From Gammaproteobacteria bacterium (lineage in GTDB: Bacteria; Pseudomonadota; Gammaproteobacteria; SZUA-229): a stretch of DNA of 5,247 nucleotides. A program made the translations under genes and the position numbers. Below the pieces are notes generated by a model. It was given only the letters and a program-made list of their open reading frames with translations, ran no database searches and was not told the origin of the DNA. Location of the stretch: contig JAOUQA010000180.1 of NCBI GenBank assembly GCA_029879605.1, positions 1-5,247 of the forward strand, written 5' to 3'. Shown here in pieces: positions 1 through 5,247 of this stretch (positions are counted from its first letter, which is position 1; each line of letters opens with the position of its first letter).

Positions 1-241
1 GCACCTGGTGATTGTGGCAAATTTAAGAGAACAGTTTATCGATGCGGTGATGAACAAACCGGTGCGCAATTTTAATAATGCACTTAATTATGCGGCCACC
101 AGCGAGTTCATTGTCAGGCGCCGTTACTTAATGGATAGCCTGCGTAAACAGGGTGTGTTTGTTGCAGACTCGGTGCCTCATTTGTTACATGTCGATTTGA
201 TTAATGAATACCTTGCACTGAAGCGTAGAGGGCAGATATAA
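1..241 (+). CDS. DUF58 domain protein, C-terminal fragment
   Basis: The reading frame is open from the first complete codon (position 2) to a TAA at 239-241, so this is the 3' end of a gene that starts outside the window; the GTG at 8 is an internal codon and not a convincing start. The visible residues begin HLVIVANLREQ and end with LINEYLALKRRGQI. This matches the end of DUF58 proteins: a hydrophobic strand followed by 'LR', a helical stretch with paired arginines (FIVRRRYLMDSLRKQGV), and a closing 'LVNxYLxLKxRG' motif. DUF58 proteins have a von Willebrand A-like fold and are usually encoded beside a MoxR-type AAA+ ATPase, sometimes as the last gene of that cluster. Their exact role is poorly defined. 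No MoxR gene is visible here because the upstream part is cut off. The next gene converges on it, so this gene appears to end its operon. Confidence 0.8.
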   Translation, partial: HLVIVANLREQFIDAVMNKPVRNFNNALNYAATSEFIVRRRYLMDSLRKQGVFVADSVPHLLHVDLINEYLALKRRGQI

Positions 242-260
242 AAATTCTTATCTGTATTTT

Positions 261-2312
261 TTAAGCCCAGCGCACCAGTTCCAGTAAACCGCGAATGATT
301 CCACTCACCAGTAACGCCGTAGCCACAGATAATCCAACGGAAAAAAATGCTTCTTTACGGCCGATGGTTTTTAGCATGACGGCAAAGGTTGAAATGCAGG
401 GTACGTAGAAGGTCAGGAAAACCAGGAAGGTCATGATCTGTACCTGGTCCATCAGGGTTGCAATTTCAAAACTGCCCAGTGCCTGGTAAATCATTAACAG
501 TGACAGTTCCTTGCGCAGTACGCCAAATAAAATCGGTACACCTAGTACTACGGGTAATCCCAGCCACCATGATGTAACCGGTGTGAATGCAGTATTAATA
601 ATAGTGTCGGCACCGATATGGTTGAGCAGGGCCAGAACGATACTGCCGCCCACCAGTAAGGGCGTTACGATGGTAAGGATGTCACTGGTGCGCAACCAGG
701 TCTGGTGTAAAATTTCGCGCAGGTTTGGCATGGCATAGTGAGGGATTTCGATTACCTGGCCGGGCCCGGTTTCAGGATAGCGTTTATTTAGCAGGCGACC
801 CAGTACAGCAATCACAATCATGCTCAGCATAAACAGGGTGAATACGCCAATGCCGCCCAGGTATTTGCCACCGATGGCGAGAATAATCGCCGAGCGAGCT
901 GAGCAGGGTACAAAGGTAATCAGTAAAGAGGCGACAATACGATCACGGCCACTGGCCACGGCAGCCGCGCCGGCAATGGCGGGAACATTGCAACCCAGTC
1001 CTAATAGAAAGGGTAAAGCAACGCCACCGTGTAAACCAATTTTATGAAAGCCGCGATCCACTACAAAAGCAATACGTTGCATAATGCCCGCCTGTTCCAG
1101 CCAGACCAGTAACATCACCAGTGGAATCATGTAGGGAATGACTATGCCGATCAATCCGATCAGGCCATCGGTCACAGCCCGGGCGACAACACCAAAAGTA
1201 GATTCAGGTTGCCAGTTGGCAAGGCTGTCAATGAGTTTTGCCGCGGTGATGCTGTCTAGATAAACGCTGACTTCAAACACCACGAACAGTACCAGGGCAA
1301 ATACACCCAGGCTGCCCAGCAGTCCCCATTGCGGGTGCAGGAAAATTTCATCCAGCCAGTAGCGCCAGTTTTTTCTGTCCAGTGCCGGGCCGAGTCGACT
1401 GGCTGCTTCCAGTAACGAAGCGACACGGTGATGTCGATCGGCATGGATTTCTTCTTCCAGTGAACGGGGTAATGAGGTTTCTGCAGTAGTGCGTAAGTGC
1501 TGAATTTCATCCATGCGTTGCGGGAAGTGCTGTTTCAGTTCGTCGATAAAATAGCGATCACCGGAAGCGACCTGCATGAGTAAAAATGAGTAGGGCACAC
1601 AGAAGGCTTTCTGTAATTCAGGGTCGTGCAGATTTTTATTTAACGGCTGTAGTGCTTTGACGATATGTTCACTGGGTGGTTGAGGATGCGGGTATTCACC
1701 TTCGCGCACGGCTTGAGCAGCGGCCTTAAATAAATTGGCAATACCCTGACCCATGTGTGCCACGGTGCCAATAACGGGAATACCAAGGCGGTCGCTGAGT
1801 GTTTGCACATTAATATGGATGCCTTTCTTGCGCGCTTCATCCATCATGTTCAGTGCCAGCACCATGGGTTTGCCGATCAGGCTGAGTTCGAATGTGAGTT
1901 CCAGGTGACGTTCCAGTGCCGTGGCATCCACCACCTGGATAATGACATCCGGTGGCGCAAATGGTGTGGGTGGGGAATCCTGTTCATGGGCGGATACCAG
2001 GGGGCGCTGGTTACCCCAGAGCAGGTATTGCAGGGTGACCAGGTCATCATGGGGTAGATTGGTCAGGGACTGGATGCCGGGTAATGACACCAGCCGGGCT
2101 TCATCGAGACCGATCTGTACTGAGCATTCGGAATAGACGCTGTGGGTGCCGGTCATTTCACCGGTTTCAACGCTGGTGGATGAAACCGCATTAAACAGGG
2201 TGCGCTTGCCGCTGTTGGGCATGCCGACCAGGGCTATGTGTAAGTGTTTTTCACCACGAAACAGGGGGGTGGGCAGGGGAATGTTGCTTACTTGCTCAGG
2301 TGTCTGTTTCAT
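261..2312 (-). CDS. feoB: FeoB-type ferrous iron transporter with a degenerate G domain
   Basis: A complete 683-residue protein, slightly shorter than the ~700-770 usual for FeoB, which moves Fe2+ across the inner membrane and carries an N-terminal cytosolic G domain. Residues ~22-200 form the G domain. G1 reads GMPNSGKRTLFN (30-41), with Arg37 where Ser/Thr is expected. G3 is SLPG (76-79) instead of DLPG. G4 NMMD (155-158) is intact, and G5 reads TVA (183-185) rather than TSA. A proline-containing insert of about 15-20 residues (~100-120) lies between G3 and G4. Residues ~210-320 form the cytosolic helical linker. The membrane domain (~325-680) keeps the FeoB signatures: LGLGCNVPAI (436-445), PCSAR (469-473), GVLRKE (597-602) and YVPCIS (636-641). 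The ATG at 2312 is the only Met before the P-loop; no clear Shine-Dalgarno precedes it. No feoA or feoC adjoins. It lies 68 bases downstream of the lysR gene on the same strand. The family call is firm; GTPase activity and iron specificity are uncertain. Confidence 0.87.
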   Translation of the reverse strand: MKQTPEQVSNIPLPTPLFRGEKHLHIALVGMPNSGKRTLFNAVSSTSVETGEMTGTHSVYSECSVQIGLDEARLVSLPGIQSLTNLPHDDLVTLQYLLWGNQRPLVSAHEQDSPPTPFAPPDVIIQVVDATALERHLELTFELSLIGKPMVLALNMMDEARKKGIHINVQTLSDRLGIPVIGTVAHMGQGIANLFKAAAQAVREGEYPHPQPPSEHIVKALQPLNKNLHDPELQKAFCVPYSFLLMQVASGDRYFIDELKQHFPQRMDEIQHLRTTAETSLPRSLEEEIHADRHHRVASLLEAASRLGPALDRKNWRYWLDEIFLHPQWGLLGSLGVFALVLFVVFEVSVYLDSITAAKLIDSLANWQPESTFGVVARAVTDGLIGLIGIVIPYMIPLVMLLVWLEQAGIMQRIAFVVDRGFHKIGLHGGVALPFLLGLGCNVPAIAGAAAVASGRDRIVASLLITFVPCSARSAIILAIGGKYLGGIGVFTLFMLSMIVIAVLGRLLNKRYPETGPGQVIEIPHYAMPNLREILHQTWLRTSDILTIVTPLLVGGSIVLALLNHIGADTIINTAFTPVTSWWLGLPVVLGVPILFGVLRKELSLLMIYQALGSFEIATLMDQVQIMTFLVFLTFYVPCISTFAVMLKTIGRKEAFFSVGLSVATALLVSGIIRGLLELVRWA

Positions 2313-2380
2313 AATTTAATCGAGAGGAAATATTTTTAACTATACACTTATTTTGCTCAGTTTAGCGTGTCAGGGCCGGG

Positions 2381-3280
2381 CTAATAATTATTGCGTAATA
2401 ACTGGATAAATCTTTCCGCCACATCATTATTTAAATTTAATCGACTACGGGCAATCCACAGGGTACGTTGAATGCGTAGTCCCTGGATCCGGATGTGATA
2501 GAGGCTATTTTCAACCAGGGCTTCGGCTACTGCAAAGCGGGGCAGAAAACTGACATGTTTGCCATGTTCCAGCATTTCGACAATGGTGTCTGTTGAACCG
2601 ACTTCCATGGCGACCGGTATGTGCATAATGCCGATATCCTTAAGCGTTTTATCAAGCGTAATACGCATGGATGACTGGGGTTCGCGTAATACATAGCGTA
2701 GATTGCCCAGTTCATCCATGGGTAACAGGTCGCTGCCAAACAGGGGGTGTTCCGGTCCGCAGACCAGTATCAGTTCATCATCCAGCCACTTCTGTACCAG
2801 GATGTCCGGGTGATCCGGTGCCTGTTCCAGCAGTGCCATGTCTGACAGCCCGGTAGCCAGTCGTGTCTGGATGCGCCGGGTATAACCCATGCGGCTCTGG
2901 ATATGCAACTCCGGGTAGGTATCGTTAAAGCGTAGCAACAGGTTGGGTAACAGGTGTTCGCCGATAGAAAAGGTGACTTCCAGGCGCAGGTGGTTCTGTC
3001 CAGCGCGCAGGCTTTCGAGGTCATCGAGTAATGTATCCTGGTGATCCAGTACCAGGCGAGCAAAGGCATAGACACGTTCACCGGCCGGGGTCAGTTCCAG
3101 GCGACGGCTTTCCCGTTTCATCAGGCTGACACCATAACTGGCTTCCAGTGCTCTCAGGCGCTTGGTAATAGCGGGCTGACCGACATTCATGGCATGACCG
3201 GCTTCTTCGACGCCACCCAGCTCAACAATGGCCTTGAGGGAGGCCAGGCCTTTCATGTCGGGGAGGTTTTTATATTCCAT
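2381..3280 (-). CDS. LysR-family transcriptional regulator, CysL/YeiE-like
   Basis: A complete 299-residue protein of normal LysR length. Residues ~10-68 are the winged helix-turn-helix: LKAIVELGGVEEAGHAM, then the recognition helix around VGQPAITKRLRALE (33-46), then the wing ending LELTPAGERV (61-70). A linker helix follows (~71-93). Residues ~97-295 are a periplasmic-binding-protein-like effector domain. Its opening FSIGEHLLPNLLLRF (104-118), the YPELHI strand and DMALLEQ (147-153) resemble the CysL/YeiE/CbbR side of the family, whose members respond to sulfur or carbon metabolites; the actual ligand is unknown. The first ATG (3280) is used here, but an in-frame ATG at residue 9 (3256) would also retain the whole HTH, and neither has a good ribosome binding site. 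It is divergent from the SLC13 permease gene and upstream of the FeoB gene. An ATTCC-N5-GGAAT inverted repeat overlaps the start codon, which suggests autorepression. Confidence 0.93.
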   Translation of the reverse strand: MEYKNLPDMKGLASLKAIVELGGVEEAGHAMNVGQPAITKRLRALEASYGVSLMKRESRRLELTPAGERVYAFARLVLDHQDTLLDDLESLRAGQNHLRLEVTFSIGEHLLPNLLLRFNDTYPELHIQSRMGYTRRIQTRLATGLSDMALLEQAPDHPDILVQKWLDDELILVCGPEHPLFGSDLLPMDELGNLRYVLREPQSSMRITLDKTLKDIGIMHIPVAMEVGSTDTIVEMLEHGKHVSFLPRFAVAEALVENSLYHIRIQGLRIQRTLWIARSRLNLNNDVAERFIQLLRNNY

Positions 3281-3288
3281 TTGGGAAT
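3274..3288. promoter_or_regulatory. Putative LysR operator 1 (ATTCC-N5-GGAAT) over the lysR start
   Basis: A perfect 5-base inverted repeat, ATTCC, five bases, GGAAT. It contains the T-N11-A core typical of LysR-type operators (T3275, A3287). It covers the lysR initiation codon (3278-3280). The same repeat with the same spacing recurs at 3394-3408, which makes chance less likely. Binding here would be expected to block lysR expression; this is an inference from position. Confidence 0.45.
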
Positions 3289-3302
3289 GTTAGCATCATT
3301 TA

Positions 3303-3320
3303 ATTCATTTGAATATATTC
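3303..3320. repeat. Overlapping palindromes ATTC-N4-GAAT and GAATATATTC
   Basis: ATTC (3303-3306), four bases, GAAT (3311-3314) forms one inverted repeat. GAAT continues into GAATATATTC (3311-3320), a perfect 10-base palindrome. The half-sites resemble those of the two ATTCC-N5-GGAAT repeats but lack one C/G and have a different spacing. It may be a weaker operator for the same regulator, or simply AT-rich promoter DNA for lysR. On the minus strand the same stretch contains TATATT, a possible -10 element for lysR, but no good -35 accompanies it. Confidence 0.3.
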
Positions 3321-3399
3321 TTGTAATCCCTCAGAATCTGCGGCCTGTACGGGTAGTAGCGTTTTTACAAACAACTGGCATAAAGCTTTTGTAATTCCT
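3321..3399 (+). repeat. Direct repeat pair TTGTAATYCCT
   Basis: TTGTAATCCCT (3321-3331) and TTGTAATTCCT (3389-3399) match at 10 of 11 bases and lie 68 bases apart. The right copy runs into the ATTCC half-site of operator 2. The left copy is followed by CAGAAT, so it may be a decayed version of the same operator. The interval also contains a perfect 7-base inverted repeat, TTACAAA (3365-3371) with TTTGTAA (3388-3394). The function is unknown. Confidence 0.3.
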
Positions 3400-3423
3400 T
3401 AATGGAATATTCCTGCCGGATAT
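3394..3423. promoter_or_regulatory. Putative LysR operator 2 plus adjoining half-site
   Basis: ATTCC (3394-3398), five bases, GGAAT (3404-3408) is an exact structural copy of the repeat at 3274-3288, again with T-N11-A (T3395, A3407). It abuts a further ATTCC (3409-3413), so GGAATATTCC (3404-3413) is itself a perfect palindrome. The adjoining 15-base block ends in GATAT and keeps T-N11-A (T3410, A3422), as a degraded second site. The centre of the first site (3401) is ~65 bases before the predicted permease transcription start, the classical position of the LysR recognition site; the degraded block lies where the activation site is expected, just upstream of the -35. Confidence 0.5.
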
Positions 3424-3427
3424 TGCT

Positions 3428-3459
3428 TTGACAGCTCCCTGATATACCAAATGCATTAT
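3428..3459 (+). promoter_or_regulatory. Predicted sigma-70 promoter of the SLC13 permease gene
   Basis: TTGACA at 3428-3433 is a perfect -35 element. No consensus -10 lies at 17 bases. The best candidates are CATTAT at 3454-3459 (4 of 6, 20-base spacer) and TGCATT at 3452-3457 (3 of 6, 18-base spacer). A good -35 with a poor or badly spaced -10 fits a promoter that needs an activator, in line with the LysR-type sites immediately upstream. Transcription would start near 3464-3466, giving a leader of about 50 bases. Confidence 0.5.
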
Positions 3460-3501
3460 TTATTCGTTTATACGAGTAAATACACTTATTTATAAATTTT
3501 T

Positions 3502-3507
3502 AGGAGA
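3502..3507 (+). promoter_or_regulatory. Ribosome binding site of the SLC13 permease gene
   Basis: AGGAGA lies nine bases before the ATG at 3517 and sets the start codon of the permease. It is the only strong Shine-Dalgarno sequence in the window; the lysR and feoB starts lack one. Confidence 0.8.
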
Positions 3508-3516
3508 AAGACAACA

Positions 3517-5247
3517 ATGATTGCTTTGGCTGATGAAGAGCAAGTGGTAGCTCAATCACAATCTCCCCTGAAGAAACAGTTGATCGCGCTGGGCCTGTTT
3601 ATCCTGCTGGCCGCTTACCTGGCCTGGGTTGTACCAACAGTAGAAATTGCCTGGGTGTGTACCATCCTGGTGGTCACTATTTACCTGTTTGCTTTTGAGA
3701 TAGTCGGGGTGGATGTTGCAGCCGCCTCGATTATGGTTCTGCTGGGATTAACCAGTTTGCTGGCACCCTGGATGGGGTTGCAGCAGGGACTGGTCGATAC
3801 GAATCACCTGTTTGATGGCTTTGCCTCCAACGCGGTGATGTCGATTATTGCGGTCATGATTATCGGTGCCGGGCTGGATAAAACCGGTATTATGAGCCAG
3901 GTCGCCAGCTTCATTCTGAAAATCGGTGGCACCACCGAAGGTCGTATCATTCCTATTATTTCGGGTACCGTGGGTTTTATTTCTTCTTTTATGCAGAACG
4001 TGGGTGCAGCAGCGCTGTTCCTGCCGGTAGTGAGTCGTATTTCTGCCCGTTCCGGTTTGCCCATGTCGCGTTTACTCATGCCCATGGGGTTCACGGCCAT
4101 CCTCGGTGGTACGGTGACCATGGTGGGTTCATCACCATTGATTCTATTAAATGACCTGATCCTGACATCTAACAAGGCATTGCCTGAAGCACAACATATG
4201 GATACCTGGGGTCTGTTTTCGGTAACGCCAGTGGGTATTGCCCTGGTTGTTACCGGTATTATTTATTTTGTCGTGGCGGGACGTTTTGTCTTACCCGCCA
4301 GCAAGGGTGATGATGGTGCATTACATGAGGCCCTGGAATATTTTGAAAATACCTACGGTGTGGATTATGACCTGTATGAAATTGTTATTCCTGCAGGAAG
4401 CCCCCTGGCAGGAAAATGCCTGGATGAAATAGAAGAAGATTTTCCCGTTCGCGTGGTGGGTGTTGATAAGGGTGATGGTCTGCGCTTTGGTAACCAGGGC
4501 ATAGATCGCAGTGTGTGTTTTGGTCCTGGCAGTACGCTGGGTGTGCTTGCGGATGATGATGTATTCACTCATTTTGTTAATGCTTCGAGAGTTGAAGTCA
4601 AAAAAGAACTGGATAAATTTGCAGATGCTCTGATGCCATCAAAAGCTGGTATTGCAGAAGTGGTAATCCCACCCGGTTCACAGCTGATTGGTAAAACAGC
4701 CCGTGATGTGTGGATGCGTAAAACCTATGGTCTATCGTTACTGGCGATTCACCGTGGTGGTGAAACCATCAGTCGTGAAGGTGGTGGTGTGCGTGAAACA
4801 CCCTTCATAGCCGGTGATACCCTGGTGGCTCATACCACCTGGACCGACCTGTCACGCCTGGAGACTGATCGTAATTTTGTAGTTGTAACCACTGAATATC
4901 CCCATGAAGAATTAAGGCCTCACAAGTTAGGCTGGGCAGGACTGTTTTTTGGTATTGCTTTATTCCTGGTGCTGTTTACTGATCTACGTCTTTCAGTTGC
5001 ATTATTAACCGGTGCTATGGGTATGGTTCTGTCGAAAGTATTAAGTATTGAAGAAGCCTATGAAGCCGTGAGCTGGAAAACCGTATTCCTGTTAGCTTCA
5101 TTAATTCCTTTAGGATTGGCAGTCGAAACGACCGGTACGGCAAAGTGGATCGCTGAACAGGTATTACTGGTAGTGGGTGATGCACCCGGCTGGGTTATCC
5201 AGGCATCGGTTGCTGTGCTGGCTACTTTCTTTACCCTGGTGATGTCC
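3517..5247 (+). CDS. SLC13-type anion permease with two TrkA-C domains (3' end missing)
   Basis: The frame is open from an ATG with a good ribosome binding site to the window edge, giving 577 residues without a stop. After a short hydrophilic start (1-20), membrane segments occupy roughly 21-40, 43-62, 66-84, 105-121, 143-172, 187-213 and 237-258. This first half carries FMQNVGAAALFLP (158-170) and GGTVTMVGSSPLIL (197-210), in the places of the substrate- and sodium-binding loops of SLC13 (DASS) transporters. Two TrkA-C/RCK_C domains follow in the cytosol: ~283-355 (EIVIPAGSPLAGKCLDEI) and ~370-455 (EVVIPPGSQLIGKTARDV, then FIAGDTLVA). Membrane segments resume at ~471-505 and ~521-577; the window ends at FTLVMS, just before the expected second binding loop. 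Such permeases import sulfate or related anions, or dicarboxylates; sulfate-like inorganic anions fit best given the RCK_C insert, but the substrate is not proven. It is divergently transcribed from the lysR gene and probably activated by it. Confidence 0.88.
   Translation, partial: MIALADEEQVVAQSQSPLKKQLIALGLFILLAAYLAWVVPTVEIAWVCTILVVTIYLFAFEIVGVDVAAASIMVLLGLTSLLAPWMGLQQGLVDTNHLFDGFASNAVMSIIAVMIIGAGLDKTGIMSQVASFILKIGGTTEGRIIPIISGTVGFISSFMQNVGAAALFLPVVSRISARSGLPMSRLLMPMGFTAILGGTVTMVGSSPLILLNDLILTSNKALPEAQHMDTWGLFSVTPVGIALVVTGIIYFVVAGRFVLPASKGDDGALHEALEYFENTYGVDYDLYEIVIPAGSPLAGKCLDEIEEDFPVRVVGVDKGDGLRFGNQGIDRSVCFGPGSTLGVLADDDVFTHFVNASRVEVKKELDKFADALMPSKAGIAEVVIPPGSQLIGKTARDVWMRKTYGLSLLAIHRGGETISREGGGVRETPFIAGDTLVAHTTWTDLSRLETDRNFVVVTTEYPHEELRPHKLGWAGLFFGIALFLVLFTDLRLSVALLTGAMGMVLSKVLSIEEAYEAVSWKTVFLLASLIPLGLAVETTGTAKWIAEQVLLVVGDAPGWVIQASVAVLATFFTLVMS

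Noticed and set aside
8..10. GTG at position 8 as the start of a small standalone gene
   Set aside because: The frame is open upstream to the window edge, and the residues before and after it fit the interior of a DUF58 protein.
240..262. Possible bidirectional terminator between the convergent DUF58 and FeoB genes (AAAAAT at 240-245, ATTTTT at 256-261)
   Set aside because: The potential stem is six A-T pairs with a 10-base loop and no GC core, too weak to call an intrinsic terminator.
1256..2136. Several 66-100 codon frames overlapping the FeoB gene on both strands
   Set aside because: They are out-of-frame shadows of the FeoB coding sequence with no recognisable domain.
2339..2344. TATAGT on the minus strand as a -10 element for a separate FeoB promoter
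   Set aside because: No matching -35 lies 16-18 bases upstream; CTGACA is present but 23 bases away. The gap is also short enough for read-through from lysR.
2313..2380. Fur box upstream of the FeoB gene
   Set aside because: No sequence resembling the GATAATGATAATCATTATC consensus is visible in this gap.
3041..3394. 117-codon plus-strand open frame over the start of lysR
   Set aside because: It is antisense to a clear LysR HTH-coding region, has no recognisable domain, and mirrors the codon structure of the real gene.
3804..4175. 123-codon minus-strand open frame inside the permease gene
   Set aside because: It is antisense to well-supported SLC13 membrane segments; its composition is what the reverse strand of that gene gives.

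Overview
This 5,247-base window looks like chromosomal DNA of a proteobacterium, most likely a gammaproteobacterium. That is an inference from protein style, moderate GC coding sequence and AT-rich intergenic gaps; nothing in the window fixes the genus. It holds four protein genes and one compact regulatory region. I see no rRNA, tRNA, CRISPR array, insertion sequence or phage gene.

Layout: (1) 1-241, plus strand, the last ~79 codons of a DUF58-family protein. (2) 261-2312, minus strand, a complete FeoB-type ferrous iron transporter that converges on the DUF58 gene with only 19 bases between stop codons. (3) 2381-3280, minus strand, a complete LysR-type regulator with a CysL/YeiE-like effector domain, 68 bases upstream of the FeoB gene and in the same direction, so possibly co-transcribed. 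(4) 3281-3516, a divergent intergenic region rich in ATTCC/GGAAT inverted repeats, with a perfect TTGACA -35 element facing right. (5) 3517-5247, plus strand, the first 577 codons of an SLC13-type anion permease with two TrkA-C (RCK_C) domains, running off the window end.

How the genes may work together: the regulator is divergent from the SLC13 permease. The repeats between them have the form expected of LysR operators: T-N11-A inside ATTCC-N5-GGAAT. One lies over the regulator's own start codon and one lies about 65 bases before the likely transcription start of the permease. The simplest reading is a LysR protein that represses itself and activates the permease, with the FeoB-like transporter perhaps carried on the regulator's transcript. 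The regulator's resemblance to CysL/YeiE and the permease's resemblance to sulfate-type SLC13 proteins hint at an inorganic sulfur anion, but the substrate cannot be read from the sequence.

The most unusual point is the FeoB G domain. Its membrane part looks intact, with the GCNVPAI, PCSAR and VPCIS motifs, but the G1 Ser/Thr is Arg, the G3 Asp is Ser, the G2 Thr appears to be missing and the G5 Ser is Val. Only G4 (NMMD) is intact. This suggests a FeoB with altered or lost Mg-GTP hydrolysis, and no FeoA or FeoC gene lies beside it.
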